The notes beneath the pieces are model-generated. The model made no database searches and was not told the origin of the DNA. It saw nothing but the letters and a program-made list of their open reading frames with translations. A DNA stretch of 64,000 nt, taken from the NCBI GenBank assembly GCA_964371055.1, contig CAYJLF010000006.1, forward strand, positions 194,561-258,560, read 5' to 3'. Of this stretch, positions 44,481 to 54,587 are shown in pieces. Position numbers and translations under genes: made by a program. Numbering within the stretch: the first letter of the stretch is position 1; each line of letters opens with the position of its first letter. This DNA comes from CAYJLF01 sp964371055. GTDB taxonomy: Bacteria; Eisenbacteria; RBG-16-71-46; CAIMUX01.

Positions 44481-44988
44481 CTGGAGGTTTCCTCCCTTGG
44501 GGCGCGTTCCCGCCCGATGGCGTCGCACCGGTCGCTCCGACCAGCGCAGCGTATTGACATTGACTCTCACGGGAGATCATGCCAGAACGATGCCGAAGTA
44601 GCCCGCGGGACAAGATTGGTTGTGAGAACCACGTATAGAATTGATTGACAAGGTGTTACATCGCATTGCGACTCGTCGCTTCGCCAGCCGGGGGCGACGG
44701 TGAGGCATCGGGGCCCGCGGGAACATGCTCACATGTCGACATATGGAGAATAAACCACACCCCTCTGGGTGGGCTTAGAGACCGGGGAGGAACGGGGCCT
44801 CTGGATAGATGGCGGACATTCCGCCCTGTGAGGGGAAGTTATCCGGATATTCTTCCCCGGTCATGCCTGCTGTCCGCAGACATCTCGACCTGAAGCTGGC
44901 GCCCGGCCGGGCCGGGCGTATGGAAACAGGGCCACCCTCCGCGACAGCCACCGCGTGAAGAGATCGCTCGTCGATCGTCACGCCCCCC
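44481..44988. other. 508-bp regulatory gap between the two-component genes and the cus genes
   Basis: No gene is convincing on either strand. The region is less GC-rich than its surroundings and contains several symmetrical elements: a ten-base palindrome ATGTCGACAT (44733-44742) and the large palindrome at 44832-44858. It should contain the promoter of the metal-export genes, which read leftwards. I searched for a sigma-54 site in that direction and found no good match. Confidence 0.55.
44832..44858. repeat. 27-bp near-perfect palindrome, probable operator
   Basis: GGGGAAG and CTTCCCC arms surround the perfect ten-base palindrome TATCCGGATA. The outer and inner dyads are offset by one base. 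It lies upstream of the metal-efflux genes and downstream of the response-regulator gene, so it is a candidate binding site for that regulator. As RNA it could also form a stem at the end of the regulator transcript. Confidence 0.5.
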
Positions 44989-46437
44989 TCACTTCAACCC
45001 GAACTTCTCCATCCGGTAGAGGAATACATGGCGCGGCACGCCGAGATAGGCCGCGGCGCGGGACTTGTTGCCGCGATGCTTCTCGAGCGCGCGGACGATG
45101 AGTTCCCGCTCGAGTTCGGGCAGGGAGAGCTGCCCATCGGGAAGGGGCGCCGGGTAGAGAGCGCCAGGGGTGCGATCGGACTGGCCCGCCGCGTCGTCCG
45201 CCGGCTCGCCGGCCACATCGCCTGAGCCGCCGCCCGCTCGGCGTCCCACGCCGCCCCCCGCTTCGTCCCCCTCCGCCCCCGGCGTCTCCGCCGCACGGAG
45301 ATCATCCTCCGACAGCTCATCCGCGCCGCGCAGCAGCACCATCCGCTGGCAGAGGTTGGCCAGTTCGCGCACATTTCCCGGCCACGGCCGGCGCATCAAC
45401 GCGCGCAGCAGCTCCGATGAGGTGCGGATCGGCGCGCCGGCCGCGAAACGCGCGAGGAAGTGCTCCCACAGCGCCGGCACATCCTCGGGCCGCTGCCGCA
45501 GCGGCGGCAGGTGGATCGGGATCACGTTCAGGCGATAGAACAAGTCTGATCGGAAGCGCCCCTCCCGCACGCGAGCCTCGAGATCGGCGTTCGTCGCCAC
45601 GACGATCCTCACGTCGACCTGCACCGGGGCGCGGCTTCCGACCGGATCGACGCTGCCGGTCTCGATCACCCGCAGCAGCTTCGACTGCAGCTCCGGCGCC
45701 AGGTCGGCAATCTCGTCCAGGAGCAGCGTGCCGCCGTCGGCCCGCACGAACTTCCCCGGCTTGTCGCGCCATGCCCCCGTAAACGCCCCGCGCTCGTGCC
45801 CGAAGAGCTCGCTCTCCAGCAGATCGTGCGGGATGGCTGCGCAGTTGACCGCCACGAAAGGACGCTCCCACCGATCCGAGAGGGTATGCAGCGCGCGCGC
45901 CACCAGTTCCTTGCCGGTGCCGGATTCGCCCGAGATCAGCACCGTCGCGTCGCTCGGCGCGATGCGGCGGATCGTTTCCATGACCCGCTCCATCGACTCC
46001 GAGGCGTGGATCAGCTCCACGTGCCGCTGCTGCTCACGCAGCCGCTCCCGCAGGCTCCGGTTGTCCGCCAACAGGCGCCGTCGATCCAGCGCCTGCTCCA
46101 CCGCGACCTTCAGCTCCTCCCGGTTGTACGGCTTGGTCAGATAGTGGTGGGCGCCGGCCTGCATCGCGGCCACCGCCTCCTCGATCCGACCGAAGGCTGT
46201 CAGCACGATCACCGGGATCTCCGGATCGGAGGCGCGCACGCGGCGCAGCACCTCCATCCCGTCGAGCCCCGGCATCTTGAGGTCGGTGATGACCAGGTCC
46301 GGTCGGACTTCGGCGAGCCGTTCGATCCCCGACGCGCCATCACCGGCGGTCTCCACTTCGTGTCCCTGGTCGGCGAGGGCGAAGGCAAGCACCTCGCGCA
46401 GGCTGGCGTCATCATCGATCAGGAGGATGCGAGCCAT
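44989..46437 (-). CDS. NtrC/ZraR-type sigma-54 response regulator
   Basis: This 482-residue protein has a receiver (ILLIDDDASLREVLAFAL; Asp in LVITDLKMPGLDG; HHYLTKPYNREELK). Its AAA+ domain has GESGTGKELVARAL, a canonical GAFTGA loop and GGTLLLDEIADLAP. A Gly/Ala-rich linker leads to a Fis-type helix-turn-helix (NKSRAAAYLGVPRHVFLYR). It activates sigma-54 promoters when phosphorylated by the kinase whose gene overlaps its start (ATGA). Its position before the copper/silver export genes on the same strand suggests a ZraSR- or CusRS-like metal response. An open frame continues upstream into the kinase gene but is not coding there. Confidence 0.92.
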   Translation of the reverse strand: MARILLIDDDASLREVLAFALADQGHEVETAGDGASGIERLAEVRPDLVITDLKMPGLDGMEVLRRVRASDPEIPVIVLTAFGRIEEAVAAMQAGAHHYLTKPYNREELKVAVEQALDRRRLLADNRSLRERLREQQRHVELIHASESMERVMETIRRIAPSDATVLISGESGTGKELVARALHTLSDRWERPFVAVNCAAIPHDLLESELFGHERGAFTGAWRDKPGKFVRADGGTLLLDEIADLAPELQSKLLRVIETGSVDPVGSRAPVQVDVRIVVATNADLEARVREGRFRSDLFYRLNVIPIHLPPLRQRPEDVPALWEHFLARFAAGAPIRTSSELLRALMRRPWPGNVRELANLCQRMVLLRGADELSEDDLRAAETPGAEGDEAGGGVGRRAGGGSGDVAGEPADDAAGQSDRTPGALYPAPLPDGQLSLPELERELIVRALEKHRGNKSRAAAYLGVPRHVFLYRMEKFGLK

Positions 46438-47552
46438 CAGGCCTCCGCTCCGGGCTCGGGCCGGACCGTCGGGTTCATCGCCGCCTCCATCGGCAACATG
46501 ATCTGCACCATCGCGCCCCCTTCGGCCCGGTTCCTCAGCTGGATCGATCCGCCGTGCTGCTCCACGATCCGGAAGGAGATCGCGAGCCCCAATCCGGTTC
46601 CGTCCTCCCGCGTCGAGTAGAACGGCGTGAACGCGTTCGCCAGGGCCTCCTGGGAGAAGCCCGGACCGCAGTCCAGAATGGCGATGCCGGCCCTCCCTTC
46701 GGCCGCCGAACAACGCACCACGACCTCGCCGCCGGGTCCGCTCGCCTGGACCGCGTTCAGCAGCACGTTCAAGAAAACCTGTCGCAGTTGTTGCGCATCG
46801 GCCCAGACCTGCAGGCCGCGGCGCGAGACCGGATCGATCCGGATCTCCACCCTCTCGGGACGACCGGCGAGAAGCGCGATCACCTCCTCGAGCTCCTGGT
46901 CGATCGAGACCTTCGTCCGCTGCGGCGGGGCCGGTCGCGCGAAGGCGAGAAACCGGGTCAATACCCCGTTCAGCCGCTCCGACTCCCTGACCAGCACGCG
47001 CAACAGCCGGTGCTTGGGATGTTCTTCCGTGAAGTCGTCGGCCAACAGCTCGGCCGACCCCTTGATCGAGGCGAGCGGATTGCGGATCTCGTGCGCCAAA
47101 CCCGCCGACAGTCGACCGACCGCCGCCAGGCGCGCTTCCCGCACCAGCGACTCCTCGGCCGATCGCAACTGCTCCAGGCTCTGTCGCAGATCGCCGGCCG
47201 TCGCCTCGAGTCTGCGCTGTGTCCTCTGCAGTCGCGACGCCAACGATCCGGTCACCAGTCCGATCGTCAGGTAGAGAACCATCTCCAGCACCTTCTGCGT
47301 GTCCGACGCCGGATCGTGCGAGATGTGCCCCATCGCATGGGGCGCATACGCGATGCAGGTGACGATCGCTGCGATCAGCCCGCCGCGCCACCCGTGGAGG
47401 AAGGCAGCCAGAATGATCGGCAGGTAGTAGAGCCGTCGATAGATGTCGTGCAGCTGGTGGGCATGGGGATCGGTGAGGTAGTGCGCCGCGGTCACGGCCC
47501 CGATACCGAGGTAGATCGCGACCAGAAGCATCGTGCGTCGCGACATCCGCAT
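46437..47552 (-). CDS. Membrane sensor histidine kinase (ZraS/HydH type partner)
   Basis: The 371-residue protein has an N-terminal block of about four membrane helices with short loops (MLLVAIYLGIGAVTAAHYL, YYLPIILAAFLHGWRGGLIA, MVLYLTIGLVTGSLAS), a coiled-coil linker, HisKA with LAHEIRNPLASIKGSAELL and HATPase with NVLLNAVQASG, DCGPGF and GTGLGLAI. There is no large periplasmic sensor domain, so the signal is probably sensed within or near the membrane. AAGGAGGACTCG precedes the ATG at 47552. It is translationally coupled to the regulator. Confidence 0.9.
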   Translation of the reverse strand: MRMSRRTMLLVAIYLGIGAVTAAHYLTDPHAHQLHDIYRRLYYLPIILAAFLHGWRGGLIAAIVTCIAYAPHAMGHISHDPASDTQKVLEMVLYLTIGLVTGSLASRLQRTQRRLEATAGDLRQSLEQLRSAEESLVREARLAAVGRLSAGLAHEIRNPLASIKGSAELLADDFTEEHPKHRLLRVLVRESERLNGVLTRFLAFARPAPPQRTKVSIDQELEEVIALLAGRPERVEIRIDPVSRRGLQVWADAQQLRQVFLNVLLNAVQASGPGGEVVVRCSAAEGRAGIAILDCGPGFSQEALANAFTPFYSTREDGTGLGLAISFRIVEQHGGSIQLRNRAEGGAMVQIMLPMEAAMNPTVRPEPGAEA

Positions 47553-48069
47553 CGAGTCCTCCTTGCGCGACCGTCCCCCGGCGCGAGGCGCCCGGCGCCC
47601 GGAGCGCAGCCGACCGGGCTCTCCAGCACCCTGTCACGGCGGAATCCTCCGCCCGTGGGCTTCAGGCGTCAGGTACTGGCTACGCATCCCGCCCCTACCG
47701 CTCAAGATTATTCTCCAAGCGACCGCCTCGCAGGACAAATCTCCCCGATCCGTCGGCATCGTCGGGAGCACCGGCTTCGGGTGGGGCATTCTTCTCCACC
47801 CAGCAGTGCCGCGTTGACCATCGCGGAGGGCGCTCCTATACTCGCGGAGCACTTGGCCCTTCCGGAAAGGGGATCTGGTTCCTTCCCCAGGAACCTCCGG
47901 GGCTCTCCGGGAGCGGGAGATCTTCCCATACCTGTGCACGACATCCGAGAACCGTCAACGGAGTGGCTCGCCGTCCTCAGGAAGCAGTCCGACCAAAAAC
48001 CCTGCTCCCACGCCCGGCCGGAGCGCGCACGACCGGTATCAGGCAAGGAGCTTCCGAGGGGAGGAAGAG
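47553..48069. other. 517-bp intergenic region between the kinase and a small secreted protein gene
   Basis: The divergent spacer contains no gene that I can support. The 3' half holds a consensus promoter (47814-47842), followed by a leader of about 220 bases with a small hairpin GGTTCC-TTCCCCA-GGAACC around 47880. The left half should hold the kinase promoter; I see no consensus match there. Confidence 0.55.
47814..47842 (+). promoter_or_regulatory. Consensus sigma-70 promoter
   Basis: TTGACC (-35, 47814-47819) and TATACT (-10, 47837-47842) are separated by exactly 17 bases, the best housekeeping promoter in the window. It drives the small secreted protein gene at 48070, with a predicted start near 47849 and an unusually long leader of about 220 bases. 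Confidence 0.7.
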
Positions 48070-48417
48070 ATGTCCTCGAACCAGTCCCGCCGAAGCATCG
48101 CCGCCAGAATGACCGGTCTCGTCTTTCTGCTGTTCCTCGTCAGCGTCATGGTTCCGCCCGCCGCCCAGACCTACTGGGAGGCTCCTCCCATCGCGAAAGA
48201 CGGCCCTAAGGATCCCGGCACTCCCTTCGAAGAGCCGGAAGGCGGATCCGGTGACGAGACCGGTCCGACCGAGCCCAAGCCGCCCGAGGGGATCCAGGAC
48301 AACGGCGGAAGCCCGACGGCCAGCCCCGATCTCGTTCTCCCGCGCTCCAGCCGGACCTCCACCTGGCTCTCGACGGTCAGCTGGACGATCTACCGGCTCG
48401 TGCGGTTCGGATTCTGA
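48070..48417 (+). CDS. Small secreted proline-rich protein, unknown function
   Basis: The 115-residue protein has a clear signal peptide (MTGLVFLLFLVSVMVPPAAQ). A low-complexity acidic Pro/Gly/Glu region follows (GPKDPGTPFEEPEGGSGDE), then a short Trp-containing tail ending VSWTIYRLVRFGF. GGGGAGGAAGAG lies directly upstream of the ATG and a strong promoter further up, so it is a real and probably well-expressed gene. I recognise no family. The next gene encodes a TPR regulator, suggesting a small signalling or surface module. Confidence 0.65.
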   Translation: MSSNQSRRSIAARMTGLVFLLFLVSVMVPPAAQTYWEAPPIAKDGPKDPGTPFEEPEGGSGDETGPTEPKPPEGIQDNGGSPTASPDLVLPRSSRTSTWLSTVSWTIYRLVRFGF

Positions 48418-48475
48418 AACGTCCCTCCAGATCGACGCTTAACCGGCAGTTTCACCTGGATGGAGGGTCGTGATC

Positions 48476-50074
48476 ATGTCGATTTCCGTACCGCCCCTGG
48501 GGCCTGCTCCAGCGGATCGCGCGCGCGGTGAAAGCTCGCTGACCCGGCGCAGTCTGCGCGAGTTGGCCCGGATCTACATCAGCGCATCCGCCTGGACGGC
48601 CGCGCTCGACACCCTGGCGCGCCTCGGCCCGGCCGATTGGGACGAGGAAGCGCGCCTGCTCCGGGCCGAGGCGATGCTCGGCCTGGGTCGGATTCCGGAG
48701 GCCGAGTCGCTGCTGGGCCCGCCGATGATCCCGGGATACAACGCCGACGCGCCGGCCGACACCGGCGCGGCCGGACCGCTGATTCCCCGCGTCCGGCCGG
48801 GCGAGAAGAACCGGGCGCCCGCCCGGCGCGAGCGGCTCGAGCTCTGGCGCTTCCTGCTGCAAATGCGGGTGCTTCATCGGACGGGCCGCTACCGACTCGT
48901 CCTCGGACTCGGACGCGCCTTCTTCCTGTCGCGACGGGTAGAGCCCGGGATTCTCGTCGCGCGGATCGCTTCGGTCGTGGCGCAGTCTATGCTGGCTCTC
49001 CGGCAGCCGGCCGAGGCGTGCGCGCTCTACGAGGAGATCCTCGAGCTGTACAAGGGGCTGCGGTCGACCGAGGGGCAGGCCGACGTCCTCCTGGGGATGG
49101 CCAATGCGCACCTGCTCGACTGCCACTGGGACCGCGCGGACGCGCTCTACCAGGAAGCACGGTTCCGGTATGAGGAACTCGGGCAATCGGACAAGGCGCT
49201 GGCCTGTCTCATCAATCTCGGCGTGCTGCGTGGCAAGCGGGGCGACCTGCAGGGCGGACGCACGCTCCTGCAACAGGCACTCGGACGCTGTGCGCAGATG
49301 GGAGACGATCGCCGTTCCTATACCGTGCTGCTGGGGCTGGCGATGATCGAGACGCGCATGGGCGAGTCTTACGCGGCTCGCCGGCGCCTGCTCGCGGTCC
49401 TGCGCGCGGCCCGCCGATCCCATTCGGCCCGCAACACGGGACTCGCGCTGGAATTCCTGGGAGCGCTCTACCTGCAGCAACGACGCCTGCGCCGGGCCCG
49501 CCTCGTGCTCAACCTCGGTCTCCGCATCGCGCGGGAGATCGCCCCCGAGGGCGACCTCTACTTCGAGATCCGGCGCCTGCAGGCCGAACTGGCGCTGGCC
49601 GAGCGGAGCTTCACCGAGGCGCGCATTCTCGCGGCCGAGGCACGCACCCTCGCCTCGAAGTTCGGCGATGAGTACGAGGTCGCGGTGATCGAGCGCGTGC
49701 TGGCCGAGATCGATGCGGCCCAGGGCAAGCTCGAATCGGCTCGCAGTCGCGTGCTCTCCGCACGCACGTCCCTCGCTCGCCTGGGCGAGACCTACGAGCG
49801 CGCGCGTCTCGATCTCTTGGCTCTCCGCCTGGAGCTGCGGGAACGCGGGCTGCCGGCCGGCATCATTCGCGAGCGGCTGGAGGCGGCCTGCCGGCCCTTC
49901 CTCGACCTGCCCCGGGCGCCGGTCGTCCAGGAAGCGGATTCCCTTTGCGCCGGGGAGGGATGGAATGTCTCGGCCGCGGCGCGGGACCTCGGCGTGTCGC
50001 GCTCGGCCCTGGCCCGGTCGCTACGACCGATGACGAACGCCCGCGCGGCGATGCGACGATCGAGAGCCTGCTGA
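48476..50074 (+). CDS. TPR-repeat protein with C-terminal Fis-like helix-turn-helix
   Basis: The 532-residue cytoplasmic protein is built almost wholly of TPR helices (for example LARIYISASAWTAALDTLAR, GMANAHLLDCHWDRADALYQ, LGALYLQQRRLRRARLVLNL). It ends with GWNVSAAARDLGVSRSALAR, a Fis-type DNA-binding helix pair. This architecture is that of a TPR-gated transcription regulator without a receiver or AAA domain. I chose the ATG at 48476, eight bases after GGAGGG; a GTG at 48470 would be too close. The ribosome site is part of an inverted repeat CCCTCCA (48423-48429) / TGGAGGG (48461-48467) that could mask it. Its target is unknown. Confidence 0.72.
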   Translation: MSISVPPLGPAPADRARGESSLTRRSLRELARIYISASAWTAALDTLARLGPADWDEEARLLRAEAMLGLGRIPEAESLLGPPMIPGYNADAPADTGAAGPLIPRVRPGEKNRAPARRERLELWRFLLQMRVLHRTGRYRLVLGLGRAFFLSRRVEPGILVARIASVVAQSMLALRQPAEACALYEEILELYKGLRSTEGQADVLLGMANAHLLDCHWDRADALYQEARFRYEELGQSDKALACLINLGVLRGKRGDLQGGRTLLQQALGRCAQMGDDRRSYTVLLGLAMIETRMGESYAARRRLLAVLRAARRSHSARNTGLALEFLGALYLQQRRLRRARLVLNLGLRIAREIAPEGDLYFEIRRLQAELALAERSFTEARILAAEARTLASKFGDEYEVAVIERVLAEIDAAQGKLESARSRVLSARTSLARLGETYERARLDLLALRLELRERGLPAGIIRERLEAACRPFLDLPRAPVVQEADSLCAGEGWNVSAAARDLGVSRSALARSLRPMTNARAAMRRSRAC

Positions 50075-50193
50075 ACGATCCGGTCGACGGAATGGTCGGT
50101 CCGCCGGTCGGTCGAGAGGCAGAGCGATCGACAGCAGGATGATCCGCTGGGGCCCGGGAGACGAGGCGTTGCCTCTCTTCCGGGCCCCGGCGT

Positions 50194-50844
50194 TCAGATC
50201 GAAACGCCGGCTCCGCGCAGTCCCGCCTGGATCTGCTCCGCGACGGCGCCGTCGCGATCGATCCGCACCGCGTTCCAGCCCGCTCCCCGGGCCGCCGCCA
50301 CATTCTCCGCCAGATCGTCGAAGAAGAGAACCGTACCCGGCTCGACGGCGCACCGGGTCGCATAGGCGGCGTAGATCTCCGGGCTCGGTTTCATCACGCC
50401 CAGCAGGTGGCTCGACCATCGGAACCCGAGGCGATGGAAGGCCGCATAGGCGCGGGAGTCCCGGCACATCAGTTCCCAGTGCCGTTCATTCGTGTTGGAG
50501 AGGCAGCCGGTCTGCAATCCGGACCGCGCGGCGAGTCCTTCGACGAGCTCCGCCACGCCGTCGATCTCTCCCCGGATCCAGGCGTCATGGATACGTCCCA
50601 ATTCGGTCTTTGTGTGCACGTCACCCAGAGCCGCCGCCCCTGCGGCGCGATAGGCGGTGCGATCGAGCTGACCCGTCTCGTACCGCCGCACGACCTCCGC
50701 GAAGGCGCGGCGTCGCGCCGGTTCCTCCGCCTCTTCGCGGTAGTCGACGCCGGCCACACCGCACGCCTCCCGCCACGTCCGGCAGGTCCGCACCACCACC
50801 CCTCCCAGGTCGAAGCAGACCAATTCGATGCGATTCGGACTCAT
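50194..50844 (-). CDS. HAD-superfamily hydrolase (subfamily IA, YihX-like)
   Basis: The 216-residue protein has motif I CFDLGGVVV (Asp nucleophile; the usual second Asp is Gly, as in YihX-type phosphatases), motif II TGCLSNTN, motif III Lys in GVMKPSPEIYAAY and motif IV VLFFDDLAENVAAARGAG. The cap region is helical. Members dephosphorylate small metabolites such as sugar phosphates. The substrate is unknown. The ATG at 50844 lacks a strong ribosome site. It is convergent with the TPR regulator (119 bp apart) and divergent from glutamate dehydrogenase. Confidence 0.85.
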   Translation of the reverse strand: MSPNRIELVCFDLGGVVVRTCRTWREACGVAGVDYREEAEEPARRRAFAEVVRRYETGQLDRTAYRAAGAAALGDVHTKTELGRIHDAWIRGEIDGVAELVEGLAARSGLQTGCLSNTNERHWELMCRDSRAYAAFHRLGFRWSSHLLGVMKPSPEIYAAYATRCAVEPGTVLFFDDLAENVAAARGAGWNAVRIDRDGAVAEQIQAGLRGAGVSI

Positions 50845-51463
50845 GGCGCGAGAGTACCATGGCACGCCGCAGGTTACCTCGGGTGGGACCGCGTTCGCGG
50901 GGAACTTCACCCCCGTCCCGAGAGCTTTCTCCCCGAGATGCTGCTCCGCAGCCCGCCGCACCGCCTGCTCCCGGCACACGACCGTGTCCGGAGTGCACGG
51001 CCCTGACCTCCGCGGACGAAGAATCTGGTGGAAGTGCGCCCCGCCGGTGGTAGCCTCATCGGTGATCGCACGAACGGGAATCGAGGGAGTGAACGATTCC
51101 CGCGCTCCGCTGCTCGCACGATACGAACGGTATCGACCCGCGATCTCCGGGCGGCGATCCACTCCATGGGATGAGCGGTCGGATCATGGGATGTGGGACA
51201 GGGTGGATGCGGGGTTTCCGAACCGCGTCGCGTTCCCCGCGCAGTCGACGACGGAAGCCCGGTGCCCGAGACCGGGCTCCGCGCGCGTCGGCGGCGTCGG
51301 GTGTGCTTTGCCTTCTTGATCGATCCGCCTGTCGCGCAATCGCCTTCTCTTGCGCGCCAGGCCTCATCCCCGACGCAGAAGGGTGCCCCGGATGGCTAAG
51401 GCATCCCGTCGTCGACCGGGACCCGGGACACGGCACCAGTTTTCAGGTCAAGGAGACGGAGTC
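50845..51463. other. 619-bp intergenic region upstream of glutamate dehydrogenase
   Basis: This is the longest gap in the first 58 kb. Several short frames exist on both strands but none has a ribosome site, plausible composition or recognisable motif. It should contain the promoters of the divergent HAD and gdh genes. I found no consensus promoter, riboswitch or obvious dyad. Confidence 0.45.
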
Positions 51464-52750
<1,287 letters not shown>

Positions 52751-52764
52751 TCCGGCCTCCAGCC

Positions 52765-52793
52765 GGTCCGCCCGCCCTTCCGGCGGGCGGACC
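52765..52793 (+). terminator. 12-bp perfect hairpin after gdhA
   Basis: GGTCCGCCCGCC and GGCGGGCGGACC form a perfect stem with the loop CTTCC. No U-tract follows, so it may terminate inefficiently or stabilise the gdhA mRNA end. The next gene begins 34 bases later. Confidence 0.65.
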
Positions 52794-52826
52794 GCCATGC
52801 CGGGGCCGCTTTTGCGGAGGGTGATC

Positions 52827-54587
52827 GTGACGGAAATCCGCCTGCCCCGCTTCGACCGGAACTTCTTCGACGGCACCGAGACCTTCACCGTGATCGGCTC
52901 CGGGGAGATCGGCGGCAAAGCGCACGGCCTCGCCGAGATCCGCACGGTCCTGGAGACCCGCCTCGATCCTTCCGCCTTTCCGGGCATCGTCGTGGCGATT
53001 CCCACCCTGACGATCATCGCGACCGATCTCTTCGACGAGTTCATGAGCGCGAACGACCTGTGGGAGATCGGCCTGTCGGACGCTCCGGATTACCAGATCG
53101 CAATGGCTTTCCAGCGCGGAGATCTGCCGGTCGAACTGGTGGGTGACCTCCGCGCGCTGATCGCCAAGGTGCACGCGCCGCTGGCGGTCCGCTCCTCCAG
53201 TCTCCTGGAGGACGCCATGGATCATCCGTTCGCCGGGGTCTACGAAACGAAGATGATCCCGAACAACCAGCATGACCCGGATCAGCGCTCCCGCCGGCTG
53301 GTCGAGGCGATCAAGTTCGTCTGGGCGTCCACCTTCTTCCGGGCCGCGAAGGACTACATCCGCGTCACCGATCGTTCACCGCGCGAAGAGAAGATGGCTG
53401 TGATCATCCAGGAGGTGGTCGGGAGGCGGCACCGCGACCGCTTCTATCCCGACCTGGCCGGCGTCGCCCGCTCGTACAACTTCTACCCGCTGGGGCATGC
53501 CCGCCCGAAGGAGGGCGTCGTCAGTCTGGCGCTCGGCCTGGGGAGGCAGATCGTGGACGGCGGCGCCTGCTGGAGCTATTCGCCGGCTTTCCCTCGCGCC
53601 AATCCGCCCTACAACACGCTGCGCGACCTCCTCAACGCGACCCAGACCTCCTTCTGGGCGGTCAACATGGGGAAGCCGGCCGAGTACGACCCGACGAAGG
53701 AGACCGAGTACCTCGTCCAGCCTGACCTCGATGCGGCGGAAGAAGACGAAGTGCTGAGCATGCTCGCGTCGACCTACGACCCGGAGGCTGACCGGATCGT
53801 CAACTCCCTGGCTCCGGTCGGACCACGCGTCCTGACCTTCGCCCCGCTCCTGGTGGCCGAGCGGCTGCCGTTCAACCGGGTGGTCACCTCGATCCTGTCC
53901 GCCTGCGAGCACGCGGTCGGCGCCGAGGTTGAAATCGAGTTCGCCCTCACCTTCCACGATGATCAGGAGTACCGCGCCCGGCTCGGGTTCCTCCAGGTGC
54001 GTCCGATGGCTGTCTCCGGCGAGGCGATCGAGATCCCCGCCGCCCGACTCTCGACCCCCCGGGTGCTGGCCGCCTCGGAGATGGCGCTCGGCAACGGCCG
54101 AACCGAATCGCTCCGGGACATTGTCTACCTGAAGCCTGAGGCGTTCGATGCCCACCAGACCCGCGTCATCGCCGCCGAACTCGAGGCGCTCAATCGCGAG
54201 CTCACGGCAGAGGAGCGCCCTTATCTCCTGATCGGCTTCGGCCGGTGGGGCACCTCCGATCCCTGGCTGGGCATCCCCGTGCAGTGGGGGCAGATCTCGG
54301 GCGCCCGGGTGATCGTCGAGTCGTCCCTGCCCACCATCCAGGCCGATCCAAGTCAGGGCTCGCACTTTTTCCACAACGTCACAGGCTTCCGGGTGCTGTA
54401 CTTTCACGTCAAACACACCGGTCCCTATCCCATCGACTGGGACTGGCTCAACGGATGTCCCGCGATCGCCGAGACCCGCTTCGTACGGCACATTCGCCTC
54501 GATCTGCCGCTGTACGTCGCCGTCGACGGTCGCACGGGGCGGGGCATCATCGAAAAGCCGCTCGAGGCAGACCCAGGAAAGACATGA
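52827..54587 (+). CDS. PEP/pyruvate-binding (PPDK_N ATP-grasp) protein
   Basis: The 586-residue cytoplasmic protein has the PPDK_N nucleotide-binding signatures SGEIGGKAHGLAEI (about residue 25) and LAVRSSSLLEDAMDHPFAGVY (about residue 120). Near residue 470 it has GFGRWGTSDPWLG and QGSHFFHNVTGF, features shared with its neighbour. It lacks the swivelling phospho-histidine domain and PEP-binding barrel of true pyruvate phosphate dikinase, so the phosphorylation target is unknown. GTG 52827 has GGAGGG five bases upstream. The stop overlaps the next ATG (ATGA), so the two proteins are made together and may act as a complex. Confidence 0.8.
   Translation: MTEIRLPRFDRNFFDGTETFTVIGSGEIGGKAHGLAEIRTVLETRLDPSAFPGIVVAIPTLTIIATDLFDEFMSANDLWEIGLSDAPDYQIAMAFQRGDLPVELVGDLRALIAKVHAPLAVRSSSLLEDAMDHPFAGVYETKMIPNNQHDPDQRSRRLVEAIKFVWASTFFRAAKDYIRVTDRSPREEKMAVIIQEVVGRRHRDRFYPDLAGVARSYNFYPLGHARPKEGVVSLALGLGRQIVDGGACWSYSPAFPRANPPYNTLRDLLNATQTSFWAVNMGKPAEYDPTKETEYLVQPDLDAAEEDEVLSMLASTYDPEADRIVNSLAPVGPRVLTFAPLLVAERLPFNRVVTSILSACEHAVGAEVEIEFALTFHDDQEYRARLGFLQVRPMAVSGEAIEIPAARLSTPRVLAASEMALGNGRTESLRDIVYLKPEAFDAHQTRVIAAELEALNRELTAEERPYLLIGFGRWGTSDPWLGIPVQWGQISGARVIVESSLPTIQADPSQGSHFFHNVTGFRVLYFHVKHTGPYPIDWDWLNGCPAIAETRFVRHIRLDLPLYVAVDGRTGRGIIEKPLEADPGKT

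Noticed and set aside
44645..44893. A small plus-strand ORF in the gap before the cus genes.
   Set aside because: It has no ribosome site, irregular composition, and runs through the palindromes.
44481..44988. A sigma-54 promoter for the metal-efflux genes.
   Set aside because: Leftward GG-N10-GC pairs near 44525-44540 and 44895-44910 match only about half of the consensus.
46438..47637. In-frame upstream extension of the NtrC regulator through the kinase gene.
   Set aside because: The extension is low-quality sequence in another phase of the kinase gene. The regulator starts at ATG 46437 overlapping the kinase stop.
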